DNA of 64,000 nucleotides from Gonatopus flavifemur (Eukaryota > Arthropoda > Insecta > Hymenoptera > Dryinidae): positions 310,001 to 374,000 of the forward strand of contig JAFFJZ010000048.1 in assembly GCA_018340375.1 (NCBI GenBank). The letters are read 5' to 3'. The position numbers and the translations under genes are program-made. Positions 45,801 through 53,109 of this stretch are shown here, piece after piece. The notes under the pieces were generated by a model. That model made no database searches and had not been told where the DNA came from. It worked only from the letters and a program-made list of their open reading frames with translations. The stretch's first letter is position 1. Every line of letters begins with the position of its first letter.

Positions 45801-48800
45801 CGAATCTTCAAGACACAAATATTTTACAAATCACTGAACTTTTTACGCTCAATTTTATGTACAGCCTACAAGTAAATTCAAAAAAATTCTCATTCATACT
45901 CATTAATAAGTTATTCTTCAATAACGTTGGGATAGAAATAATTTAGGAAGAATCTGTGGTATCCACGACCAACTTATCTGACATTTGTTTATATAATAAC
46001 AGTTTTTTCAAAAGATCACTTCTACTCTGAAAATGTACACCACTGACACGATTCCACTGTGTTATATTGATAACCATAAGCATCAAAACCGAACTGTCTC
46101 TATAGTTCAGGTCACTGAAGCGTAAGTACATCGTAAGATGCGCGGGGTCGGTTCCCGCAACCTCAAGGATTGAGATAAAGTCAACTTCACAGGAGTGCGA
46201 GAGCGACAAAGACAAATATGGGGGGAGGGAGGAGAAGGAAAAAGAAGAGGTGTTAGAATTTTTTTTCGTGAATAAATTCAAGCTTCTTCCAAGACATTTT
46301 TATGAATTTTGCAAGACATCTTTAAGAAATCTTGAAGAACTCTTTTAGATTTCTTAATTTCTTCTTGAAGATATCTTAGAGAAGTCTCCGAGACATCTTT
46401 TAGAAATCTATTCATGTTGCATAAGAAATCTTTTCGAATACGAAAAGATATCTTTCAGAAAATTCTAAAAGATATCTTCCAAAAGTACAAGAAGTCTTGA
46501 AGAATTTTCTGAAAGATATCTTTTCGTATTCGAAAAGATGTCTTATGCAACATGAATAGATTTCTAAAAGATGTCTCGGAGACTTCTCCAAGATATCTTT
46601 AAGAAGAAATTAAGAAATCTAGAAGAGTTCTTCAAGATTTCTTAAAGATGTCTTGCAAAATTCATAAAAACGTCTTAGAATTCTAAAAGATATCTTCGTG
46701 TCTGTTTGGGGTGTAATTATTCTTGCAATGAGTGTAATTCTCCTTATAATAAGCATATTGCACATGTAACAAATAGAATAATATTTGAAACAGCTGTTGT
46801 GATATTTGGGGCTATAGTAACAATCACTTGTTTATTTCAAGCATACCGTTTTCTGGGTGAATGTATGGTTCTCCTATTTTTTCTTCACTGGTGGAACAAC
46901 TGGTGACTTTGAAATTGACAACCCTGGCAACAGTGGTGGGCCATTTGGCAATTTCCACACGGGTATCTTCTTTGTTTCATTTTGTTTATGATGAACATCT
47001 TTCATATACTACTGTGGGCAAAGAATAGTAAGACTTTTTAATTTGAATTTCGCGCGAAAACCCATTCGTCGAAATATTTTTTTCCTAGGTTGGTATGATT
47101 ATCAGTAACATCTGTGCCAAATGTCACATCGAAATAATCATTAGTGTTTAGTATACGCTTGTACTTCTGAAGTACAAAAAGTGCATTCGGCGATTTTTAC
47201 AATGAGTGAAATTATTCAACAAAGAACTTCCATTAAATTTTGTGTGCGGAATCAAATTTCTGGTGCCGAAACGTTCAGAATGTTGTAAAAGGCCTTCAGT
47301 AATAATTGTTTGTCGCGAGCAAGTGTTCTTGATTGGTACAAATTATTCAAAGAGGGTCGAGAACGCGTTGACGACGAACCACGTCCAGGACGGCCATCAA
47401 CATCAACTGATAATCAACACGTCAATAAAATCAAGGAATTGGTGCTTGAAAATCGACGATTAACAGTCAGAGACCTTACTGGCATCGTTGGAATATCCGG
47501 AAGGATTAGTGAAAACCATTTTGAAAGATCATTTGGGCCTAAGAAAAGTGAAGGACGATTGGTTCCAAAATCACTCAATTTTTTCGAAAAACAACGTCGC
47601 ATTGACGTCTGTGGAACAATGCTTTCCGACTACCAGGATATCGTGCAACGTATTATTACTGGCGATGAGTCTTGGATCTATGCTGACGACCCGGAAAGAT
47701 ACAATCAATCGGCCAAATACCGTGCGAAAGGTGAGCCGAAGCCGAAAACACCACGTCAAAGTAGGTAAAAAATCAAGGTTATGTTGACAATTTTCTTCGA
47801 TTATCGAGGTGTGGTGCACTCCGAATTCCTTCTGACCGGCCAAACTGTCAACAAGGAATACTATTTGAGTGTTATGAATCGTTTGCGCGAAGCTATTCGT
47901 GAAAAGGGGCCGGAATTATGTGCCGACAACTCTTGGTTTTTGCACTATAATGCACCTTCGCATACTGCATGCATTGATTCTTCGTGAGTTTTTCGCCAAA
48001 TTTTCAACCAATATCGTGCCGCAACCACCGTATTCGCCTGATTTAGCTCCGTGTGACTTCTGGCTATTCAGCAAACTCAAACGACCGCTCCGGGGAAACC
48101 GTTTTGAGTCAATTGAAGACATTAAACGTGAATCGCCACGCGCATTGAAGGCTATTCCGGAAATTGACTTCAACAAATGTTTCGAGGATTGGAAAAAACG
48201 TTGGCATAAGTGTATTGGGGCCAGGGGGGATTACTTTGAGGGGGACGAAATAGATTTGGAAGAATAAATTGAGAATTTTCAAATTATGAAAAAAGTCTTA
48301 CTATTTTTTGTCCACAGTAGTAAAAATGCGGAATCACCGAACCGTGAAAATGCGAATTCCACTTCAGGCAAAAAAAAAATAAAAGGAGAAACCAAGATCT
48401 CTTCCAGACGTTAAACTAATAGCACATGAATTAAAATTTGATCCGCCCGAGGCTGACCGCTGTTCCCTGATGTCTTTTTGTAAACCGTCTCCATCGGCAG
48501 CGAGCGGTGATGAAAAGCAAACCACCGAGAGGCAAAAATCTTGACCGTGGTGTAGAAATAAAGTGAGTGAATTTCAACTCGTGTGCTCTGCGCGATGAGT
48601 CAACATTGACCTTTATGAATTAAAGACTGTACGAATGGTGTACGAAAATACTTGAATCCTTGTGTCGCAAGATTTCACGATACACCATACCTTAGCATGA
48701 TACCACGAGCACAAAAGAACCCATGCAGCGGCAGAAAGATGAAAAGTCGCAAATGCTAGGGTACTAAAAATAAAGTATCTTGGATGATGCGCGTCAAACA

Positions 48801-48987
48801 ACAATTGTAGCATCAACTTGAATCGAAATCCAAAATTTATCCACATGCAGCAGAGAAAAATCGTCCTCAGTATCAATCGCCACCGATAAACGGCGATTCT
48901 TGTAATCTCAATGGTTTTGAAACCAAATAAATAGTTGAAGAAAAATAAGTGCAACATTGCTTTACTGAATTTTGTTTTTTTAATCAT
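33726..48987 (-). CDS. Gustatory receptor GR3, six exons, intact
   Basis: Predicted seven-transmembrane insect gustatory receptor (7tm_7), a ligand-gated cation channel of chemosensory neuron membranes. Exons on the minus strand are 48987-48691, 43251-42980, 42573-42412, 42339-42081, 34054-33899 and 33827-33726, giving 415 residues plus stop. Every junction has GT-AG sites and phases agree. Hydrophobic segments lie near residues 36-54, 71-95, 131-150, 160-180, in two stretches of exon 4, and in exon 6. The family hallmark [12 protein letters not shown] closes exon 5. The usual last-exon motif TYhhhhhQF is replaced by NNLIILIQM. Exon 4 opens with HRELCQIS and NNLYSKQ, the usual pre-TM5 region. 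Introns 1 (5.4 kb) and 4 (8.0 kb) are filled with transposons, while introns 3 and 5 are about 70 bp. Ligand cannot be read from sequence. The gene model is hand-built; the family call is strong. Confidence 0.85.
33899..34054 (-). CDS. GR3 exon 5
   Basis: 52 codons between a TTTTTTTAG acceptor and an ATG|GTTAGAG donor. Contains [17 protein letters not shown], the most recognisable gustatory receptor block. Confidence 0.88.
34162..34663. mobile_element. CCCTGG-family element with SINE-like insert
   Basis: Tips CCCTGGTGAAAAT and ATTTTCACCAGGG, flanked on both sides by AC (34160-34161 and 34664-34665). The interior has GAAGCGTAT and ATACGCTTC repeats typical of the family. A tRNA-like segment sits in the middle. 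In GR3 intron 4. Confidence 0.65.
34343..34405 (-). repeat. tRNA-like segment (SINE head)
   Basis: The minus strand has A box TGGCTCAGTGG (34397-34387) and B box GGTTCGATTC (34359-34350) at near-tRNA spacing. It lies inside a CCCTGG element. Most likely a tRNA-derived SINE head or tRNA pseudogene, not a functional tRNA. Confidence 0.45.
34851..35102. mobile_element. MITE with TACACTGG tips
   Basis: Left TACACTGGAAAAAATATTTA, right inverted TACACTGAAAGAAAAATT. Inner arms share GTCCTCTCTCCATAAAAT and its inverse. No transposase. Confidence 0.65.
35110..35705. other. GR3 intron 4 segment, no gene
   Basis: Contains GAATTCTTG and AAGAATTC inverted pieces at 35130-35260 and a run of AAGAATC-type repeats at 35400-35640. 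An open frame of 79 codons here has no domain. Confidence 0.4.
35712..35779 (+). repeat. tRNA-like sequence (possible SINE or tRNA pseudogene)
   Basis: A box TAGCTGAGCGG, GTGGCCGAC, then B box GAGTTCGCATCC, followed by a run of T (35782-35792) that could terminate Pol III. It resembles a Leu/Ser-type tRNA without the usual fold throughout. No clear CCA-adjacent acceptor pairing seen. Confidence 0.45.
36106..36360. mobile_element. MITE with TACACTGTAAAAAAT tips
   Basis: Left TACACTGTAAAAAATTTTAT, right inverted TACACTGTAAAAAATAATC. The interior repeats GGAAAATTCC in both orientations. The right-end tip recurs alone at about 42611 and 8930. Confidence 0.7.
36365..36583. mobile_element. Hairpin element
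   Basis: The arm GTCAGAGATGAATTGGAGAG is the inverse of CTCTCCAACTCATCTCTGCC. Loop about 150 bp. A related arm pair with the ATCTCTTCTCACTCATCTCTG text occurs near 26550. Confidence 0.5.
36922..37118. mobile_element. hAT-type MITE, CAGTGGCGTAGC tips
   Basis: Tips CAGTGGCGTAGC and GCTACGCCACTG. Flanking 8-bp duplication AAGCTTTA (36914-36921) and AAGCTTTG (37119-37126), 7 of 8 matching, as expected for hAT transposition. G-runs and CCGCCCCGGGT repeats inside. Confidence 0.75.
37681..37700. repeat. Poly-C run
   Basis: A run of about 18 C directly beside the left end of element A copy 2. It may be prone to assembly error. Confidence 0.6.
37699..38705. mobile_element. Element A copy 2, containing a nested MITE
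   Basis: Homologous to 17657-18423 but inverted. Left AATGTGACACAAAATATTC, right GTGCGTGTGCTACCTGGG. Shares the open frame [16 protein letters not shown] (37747-37932 plus) with copy 1. It is interrupted at 37970-38216 by another MITE; without that insert it is close to copy 1 in length. Confidence 0.65.
37970..38216. mobile_element. MITE nested in element A, TTG target duplication
   Basis: Tips CCCAGATAGAAAA and TTTTCTATCTGGG, with flanking TTG on both sides (37967-37969, 38217-38219). Copy 1 of element A lacks the insert and reads CCCTTGGACAAT there, so insertion and 3-bp duplication are directly visible. A 3-bp duplication suits PIF/Harbinger-like mobilisation. Confidence 0.8.
38706..38800 (-). 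repeat. tRNA-derived SINE, copy 2
   Basis: The minus strand has GCTGATGTGATAGAAGCC then CCCGGGTTCAATCCCC, matching the SINE head at 12485-12565. It abuts the end of element A. Confidence 0.5.
39711..41028 (+). mobile_element. Mariner element d, complete ends
   Basis: 1318 bp. Inverted repeats CATTCTGTCAAAAAAGTACC (left) and its inverse at the right, flanked on both sides by TA (39709-39710, 41029-41030). One transposase ORF with a single stop. It inserted inside the host element at 37295-41127. Confidence 0.9.
39904..40977 (+). pseudogene. Mariner d transposase, one nonsense codon
   Basis: 357 codons from ATG 39904 (MNTKIEPRICFKFC). N-terminal HTH region (ESLKMLEKAYGELTLSKTRA, SGRPSTS), linker RLVPKDLN, then D1 TGDETWVYEYD, D2 HQDNAPSH and D3 YSPDLAPADFFLFP, giving DD34D. 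C-terminus DYFEGDTIDLEE. A single TGA at 40594 interrupts it, with all catalytic residues kept. Recent inactivation is likely. Confidence 0.88.
41130..41990. other. GR3 intron 4 segment with degenerate internal repeats
   Basis: Phrases such as CGTTATGAAATTTT, CCCATATGAGTTTCA and CCCAGATGAGTTTCATCCC recur at 37270, 41250 and 41550-41600, so the stack at 37295 lies in an older repeat. No coding domain. Confidence 0.45.
42081..42339 (-). CDS. GR3 exon 4
   Basis: 259 nt, acceptor TTATTCAAG, donor GAAGAG|GTACC. Encodes ELCQIS, NNLYSKQ, then two hydrophobic stretches and WVVEE. It ends in phase 0. Confidence 0.83.
42412..42573 (-). CDS. GR3 exon 3
   Basis: 162 nt, acceptor ACTTTCAG, donor CCAA|GTATTAG. 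Encodes CVRIRFELFNKW through HIAK, the intracellular loop before TM5 in the inverted topology of this family. Confidence 0.8.
42708..42930. repeat. Possible MITE, TACACTGAGAGAAGG tip
   Basis: Starts TACACTGAGAGAAGGATTTA and contains GGTAATAGTTACCAAAT-type palindromes. The right end is not resolved. Lies in GR3 intron 2, just upstream of exon 3. Confidence 0.4.
42980..43251 (-). CDS. GR3 exon 2
   Basis: Starts [17 protein letters not shown] after the acceptor ATCAAG and ends in phase 2 at CTCAG|GTGAAT. It carries membrane segments 3 and 4. GR2 exon 2 uses the same acceptor and donor positions. Confidence 0.82.
43370..44639 (+). mobile_element. Mariner element e, complete ends
   Basis: 1270 bp. 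Inverted repeats ACACATCGTCCAATAAGTCC (left) and inverted ACACGTCGTTCAATAAGTCC (right), flanked by TA on both sides (43368-43369, 44640-44641). In GR3 intron 1, about 120 bp from exon 2. Confidence 0.88.
43548..44575 (+). pseudogene. Mariner e transposase, decayed
   Basis: ATG 43548 (MEKSGFRVLIKHCFSMGK), then YPDSSPSKPTICRWYAEFKR, SGRPLEAVT, FSKWVPRLLSVEQKQQR, D1 box TMDETWIHHFTPESN, then TAG at 44112 after RPKRPKT. The reading resumes KVMVSIFWDTHG. The D2 box HQDNAPCHK is present in another frame (near 44291) after a frameshift, and the D3 region (CCAGATTTAGCCCC) is shifted too. Several indels, clearly inactive. The conserved SKWVPRLL and DETWIHH boxes match the mellifera/irritans-type mariner groups. 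Confidence 0.85.
44691..44853. mobile_element. CCCTGG-family palindromic MITE, TC duplication
   Basis: 163 bp, almost wholly palindromic: CCCTGGCAAAAATGAAGCGT mirrors ACGCTTCATTTTCGCCAAGG. Flanked by TC on both sides (44689-44690, 44854-44855). Inner arms share GCTCTAAGCGTGGATATCC. Confidence 0.8.
45345..46280. repeat. AAGATATCTT-rich repeat region
   Basis: Repeated GAAGATATCT, AAGATGTCT and GAGATCTTCAAG at 45360-45600, resuming at 46290. It contains a GGGAGGGAGGAGAAGG purine tract near 46220. Related repeats occur at 60240-60430 and 63020-63200. No coding content. Confidence 0.45.
46098..46165 (+). repeat. tRNA-like segment
   Basis: TAGTTCAGGTC resembles an A box and GGGTCGGTTCCCG a B box, about 40 bp apart. 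Candidate SINE head. Confidence 0.3.
46292..46677. repeat. Long near-perfect palindrome
   Basis: Arms 46292-46472 and 46500-46677, about 180 bp each, for example CGAATACGAAAAGATATC against GATATCTTTTCGTATTCG, and CATGTTGCATAAGA against its inverse. Loop about 27 bp. Near identity of the arms indicates youth or gene conversion. Confidence 0.8.
47009..48320 (+). mobile_element. Mariner element f, complete ends
   Basis: 1312 bp. Inverted repeats CTACTGTGGGCAAAGAATAG (left) and inverted CTACTGTGGACAAAAAATAG (right), flanked by TA (47007-47008, 48321-48322). In GR3 intron 1, about 370 bp from exon 1. Confidence 0.88.
47202..48267 (+). pseudogene. Mariner f transposase, decayed
   Basis: ATG 47202 (MSEIIQQRTSIKFCVRNQIS), TAA at about 47286, then LSRASVLDWYKLFKEGRERV, PGRPSTST, D1 box TGDESWIYADD, TAG after PRQSR (47766) and KVMLTIFFDYRGVVHSEF. 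The D2 box reads LHYNAPSH, with the catalytic Asp and a neighbouring codon lost. A frameshift follows, then REFFAKFSTNIVPQPP and D3 YSPDLAPCDFWLF, ending DYFEGDEIDLEE. Same broad lineage as d and g, but distinct terminal repeats. Confidence 0.85.
48691..48987 (-). CDS. GR3 exon 1
   Basis: Ninety-nine codons from ATG at 48987, starting MIKKTKFSKAM and ending WYHAK, followed by the donor AAG|GTATGG. It holds the first two membrane segments. Start and end align with GR2 exon 1, and the first 21 codons align with the GR1 remnant. Confidence 0.85.
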
Positions 48988-49074
48988 GATAATTATTTAT
49001 TTTTCTCCTCTTGAATTTGCTTGTTATGGAAATGATTACTTCCAAACTAACTCTGGGGTTTCTAGCCACGATAA

Positions 49075-49103
49075 ACTCGATAGCGGATCTCGCGTGACTT
49101 TGT
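49075..49103 (-). promoter_or_regulatory. Conserved upstream block, GR3 copy
   Basis: The plus strand reads CTCGATAGCGGATCTCGCG then TGACTTTG, about 90-115 bp upstream of the GR3 ATG (48987). Flanking sequence (TTCCAAACTAACTCTG) is also shared with GR1. Candidate promoter element. Confidence 0.5.
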
Positions 49104-49357
49104 TATAAGATTATTTTCACACGTGATCGGTAGCATTCATTCCGATTATCGTTTTAATTAATCAGTGTTATCGTGGTTTCATTGAGAGCGTACTTTCAGG
49201 ACATTTGAAAGTGGAATTCTTAGCATCGTTTGAGGTACAGAATCTATTCCTGAGATCTGAAATGCATAAACAGTTTATGGTCTACGTTACCTGTTCTGAA
49301 CACTTGTTCCTTTTTATTTTCCCTTATGAGAATCTTCACGCTCCGTCAATGTTAGCC

Positions 49358-49630
49358 CTATTGAAAAATTCCAATAGAAACCGATAAGCGTAATTTTATC
49401 GGAATCAATGTCCGGGTTTCTATCGATTTTCCATGTCGTTTTGTCACAGTCGTTATAAGTTTCTCATGGATTTCATGTGGATGTCAGTATTCTATTGATT
49501 TTTATTGCTACAATCGGTAAAACTTCATGAATACCGATGGAAAATAATTTCCTATCGGAAAACCATGTCGCGTTGAGACAGGATCTACAGGAATCTATTG
49601 GAGTACATTGGAATTTTTCAACAGAGTGTT
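49358..49630. mobile_element. MITE-like element with TTGAAAAATTCCAAT tips
   Basis: Left ATTGAAAAATTCCAATAGAA, right inverted GTTGAAAAATTCCAATG. The interior carries TATCGGAA and TTCCGATA and ACCGAT in both orientations. Upstream of GR3. Confidence 0.5.
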
Positions 49631-50120
49631 GCATAACCTCCCGATTCATCAGGAGATCTTCCGATTTCCGTTCCTGTTCCCCGAAATAACGAATGAGCGC
49701 AGCAAGGATCAATTTTCAGACCCGTGTTGTAAAATCTCCTGATTTATCAAAAGAAAATTGCAGTAATTTCATGTAAAGACTGGATTTATCAGTACTGAGA
49801 AAACAGTTGTCAGTTCACGGGTGGGATAAAATGGAAATAGAACGAAATGGTGCAATTCAGGCCTATTTTGGTGATTTTTGCAACAGCCTAACACCCATGA
49901 CCAATGTTTATCTGAGACATTTCATGAACCCAGATAGAAGAGCATGCTCTGAATATTTTGTGACATAATAATAATGACTATTATTATTATTATTGAGAAA
50001 AGGGTAACGTGATATTAGAAAAGTGTGATCATTCTTGTATTAAAACTCTTTAAATATAGCATATGAAATACACATTCTCTTGTAGACTAGATTCCTAAAA
50101 GATTGCATCTCTCTTTCCTA
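49630..50120. other. Spacer upstream of GR3
   Basis: No gene. Includes a decayed CCCAGATAGAAGAGC tip at 49929 and an (ATT)n microsatellite at 49966-49996. Confidence 0.4.
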
Positions 50121-50122
50121 TA

Positions 50123-50636
50123 CAGGATGATTCAAAACTCGCGCACCGTACTTCATAGGCATATTCTTCAGTCAAAATTCAATAATGTCCCGTTGAAAAA
50201 CATTTTTTTGAGGCTTAGTTTTTGAGGTACGAGCATTTTTATTCATACTATCCGTTAAGTTGGAAAACGGCGGATTTCTGGGAGAAAAATTGAACTATCC
50301 TGTCATTTCTGTTTCGGAGCTATAAAAACTTAAAGTTGTTGAATTTTCATTGGCTGAAAGCCCAAAAATTTCAAATCGCTATAACTTTGAATTGAGAGGT
50401 GACAGAATAGTCCTTTTTCCCCTAGAGATCCGCCGTTCTCCAACTCAGCCGATGGTATCAAGTCGAGGTTTTTAACACACAATACTTTTGAGTTATTCAG
50501 ATTTTTAAAAAAATCTAAAAATGCTCGTATCTCAAAAACTAAGCCTCAAAAAGATTTTTTTTTTAACGGGAAATTATTGAATTTTGACTGAAGAATATGC
50601 CTATGAAGTACGTTGCGCGAGTTCTGAATCATCCTG
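50123..50636. mobile_element. Foldback MITE, TA-CAGGATG tips
   Basis: Flanked by TA (50121-50122, 50637-50638). Arms of about 150-200 bp start CAGGATGATTCAAAACTCGC and share CATAGGCATATTCTTCAGTC and the segment with GAGGCTTAGTTTTTGAG. No ORF. The tip CAGGRTG and TA duplication are shared with 56736-57661 and 60548-62409. Confidence 0.8.
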
Positions 50637-51498
50637 TAGTTAAAATTTAGCTGATACAACTAGAAATTTCTTTCCGAGTTGAGAAACTATTGAGAAAGGT
50701 TTGAGAAGTCTTATGCAACTCGAAAAGAGATCTTCAAGATATTCAAAAGAGTTTCCACACAGCACTCGTTCCCCAGTGAACAATTATATGAGAAAGAACT
50801 ATACAAGAGTTCTTCTCAGAGATAACATTAAGATTACTCATAAGGATATCATGCAGTCATCAGGCGTACGAGGACTCTGTGTGAAGAGCTCTGTGGAATA
50901 TCTTTGAAAAGAGGTACTGAAAGTGTTTGTTCAATAATTACTAGATTACTTTTTAAATTATCATTCATGATACTTCTTATACATAAGTAACGGTGAAATC
51001 ATATGTTCCAGTAATTAAAACAATCAGGTATGTAATATCGTTTATAATTTCCTGTGAGTGCATTTTACTTTATCACCCCAAGAGAACATAAACGTTCAAC
51101 AAGCGATCGTTGAACCTAGAATAAAGCTACGGATGTTTGAAGAATCATTTAATGTTCGCTGAATGTAAATTTATCCAAAATCAACCTAATCCACGTAATT
51201 CATTTTCTCCTCTCCTGTAAATCGTTAGCAATTGACAATCAACTAAGGATGTTTGTAATCAGTTTTTTCTTTTCAGAGAATCATTCTCCAGATATCCATG
51301 CATTCAAAAACGTTATCAATACATTGATAATGAATTGAGAACAAAGATCTACCGGGAAGAAGGGGATTGACGGATTAGGGGAAACGTCTACTTTAGAAGG
51401 CCGAAATTATTAGGTGTGCAAGTTGAAACTCGCCTTTAAGTTGGTTGCATGAAACAAAATACTTGAACGCATCTAGTTCGTCCGCCATTTCAGATGTA

Positions 51499-52820
51499 CG
51501 AGGTGTGTTCAAAAAGTAAGGTGACTTTGTATTTTTAAGAAAAAATATTTATTTATTTATCAATATTTATGTTGTCCCCTTCAAAGTAATCCCCCTCAGA
51601 TACAATACACTTATGCCAACGGTTTTTCCAATCTTCAAAGCACTTCTCATAAGCACTTTTCGGTATAGCCTTGAGCTCTTCCAGCGATGCAGTCTTTATC
51701 TCTTCAATCGTTGCAAATCTCCGTCCTTTCATAGGTCTCTTTAGTTTTGGGAACAAGAAAAAGTCACATGGAGCCAAATCCGGTGAATATGGTGGCTGAG
51801 GCATGATTGTGGTGTTGTTTTTGGCCAAAAAATCTCTCACAAGCAAAGATGAGTGAGCAGGGGCATTATCCTGATGCAAAAGCCATGAATTATTTTTCCA
51901 CAATTCTGGACGTTTTCTTCGTATTGCTTCTCGCAAACGGCGCATAACTTCAAGATAATACTGTTTATTGACCGTACGACCATATGGTAAGAACTCCTGA
52001 TGCACCACGCCATGGTAATCGAAGAAAACAGTGAGCAAAACTTTGACATTTGATCGAACTTGGCGTGCTTTTTCCGGTCTTGGCTCATCTGGGGTCTTCC
52101 ATTGGGACGATTGGACTTTGGTTTCGACATCATAACCATATCCCCATGATTCGTCACCAGTTATGACCCTTTTGAGTAAATCTGGGTCGTCGTTGACGTC
52201 ATTCAACAGTTCTTGAGCGATGCTCATGCGACGTTTCTTTTGGTCAAAATTTAGCAATTTCGGAACAAACTTCGCTGACACACGTCTCATGCCCAAAACG
52301 TTAGAAAAAATTTCATGGCACGAGCCAAGCGATAAACCAACATCCTCAGCAACTTCTCTGATATTGATTCGACGATTTTCCAAAACAATTTTCTTCACTG
52401 CTTGAACGTTTTCATCAGTTGTTGACGTGCTTGGGCGTCCAGAGCGAGGCTCGTCATTGGCATCTTCCCGGCCATCTTGGAAGAGTTTGTACCACTTGTA
52501 AACATTTTTTTTACTCAGAACAGTTTCACCGTATGCTACTGTCAACATTTTAAGTGTTTCGGAGCACTTTATTTTATTTTTTACACAAAATTTGATGCAA
52601 ATCCTTTGATCCATATTTTTCGATAGCAAGAAATCGCCGAGCACGCAAAACACTTATAACGTTTACGCCTCTCACAACCAAACAAAAAATGCTATACACT
52701 TGAAACTTGGTACAGATGTTCGGGAAGAGTGTGCCAACATAACAAAACAAAAAAATCGATAATCGACAGCACGTCGCTCGCGAAATTTGAAAAGTCACCT
52801 TACTTTTTGAACACACCTCG
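51499..52820 (-). mobile_element. Mariner element g, complete and possibly active
   Basis: 1322 bp. Identical inverted repeats of about 29 bp starting CGAGGTGTGTTCAAAAAG, flanked by TA (51497-51498, 52821-52822). It carries one uninterrupted transposase gene and is inserted in the 5' part of mariner h in the opposite orientation. Confidence 0.93.
51553..52614 (-). CDS. Mariner g transposase, intact ORF
   Basis: 353 residues from ATG 52614 (MDQRICIKFCVKNKIKCSET) to a stop at 51553, the usual mariner length. A GTG-initiated upstream extension also exists; the ATG is preferred because mariner proteins start near this motif. The N-terminal half holds two HTH regions (LKMLTVAYGETVLSKKNVYK; NIREVAEDVGLSLGS) and the SGRPSTST linker. 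The catalytic half has D1 TGDESWGYGYD, D2 HQDNAPAH and D3 YSPDLAPCDFFLFP, with 34 residues between D2 and the final Asp (DD34D). C-terminus DYFEGDNINIDK. The enzyme would excise and reinsert the element at TA sites in the nucleus. No stop or frameshift, matching ends and a nested position all point to recent arrival. TGDESWGYGYD has Gly-Tyr-Gly where WVY is common, which might lower activity. Confidence 0.92.
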   Translation of the reverse strand: MDQRICIKFCVKNKIKCSETLKMLTVAYGETVLSKKNVYKWYKLFQDGREDANDEPRSGRPSTSTTDENVQAVKKIVLENRRINIREVAEDVGLSLGSCHEIFSNVLGMRRVSAKFVPKLLNFDQKKRRMSIAQELLNDVNDDPDLLKRVITGDESWGYGYDVETKVQSSQWKTPDEPRPEKARQVRSNVKVLLTVFFDYHGVVHQEFLPYGRTVNKQYYLEVMRRLREAIRRKRPELWKNNSWLLHQDNAPAHSSLLVRDFLAKNNTTIMPQPPYSPDLAPCDFFLFPKLKRPMKGRRFATIEEIKTASLEELKAIPKSAYEKCFEDWKNRWHKCIVSEGDYFEGDNINIDK

Positions 52821-52860
52821 TATGTAGCGTGGGCATTGCAATTTTCATATCAGTCACTTT

Positions 52861-53016
52861 CAGGGGCGGATCCAGGAGTGAATTCTGAGGGGTCACGGGT
52901 ATATTTTTGCAATCTGATGACCTTTTTTTCCGGATCCCGCCAAATTTGTGTGGAACAGTAGTTCTAAAAGTGGCTTTCATCCTGTGATCCCCCCCCCCCC
53001 CTTGAGTCTGCGCCTG
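52861..53016. mobile_element. hAT-type MITE, CAGGGGCGGATCC tip, 8-bp duplication
   Basis: 156 bp. Left CAGGGGCGGATCCAGGAG, right inverted CAGGCGCAGACTCAAGG. Exact 8-bp duplication GTCACTTT at 52853-52860 and 53017-53024. It contains a C-run. CAGGGGCGGATCCAGG-type ends are typical of non-autonomous hAT elements. It is nested in mariner h. Confidence 0.85.
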
Positions 53017-53109
53017 GTCACTTTCAAGTAGTAATTTCCTGTGCATCAATTTTATGAGATGGGTTTCGATAAGCAACATTTACGCCATTGTATTCTACTC
53101 TGTTTTCAG

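Larger units (their letters stand above)
45130..46966. mobile_element. Inverted-repeat element, ACACCCATATGG tips
   Basis: Left ACACCCATATGGAAATTGCC, right inverted ATACCCGTGTGGAAATTGCC. Same family as 12015-14356. It holds an AAGATATCTT-rich element with a long palindrome, and a tRNA-like segment. Confidence 0.55.
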
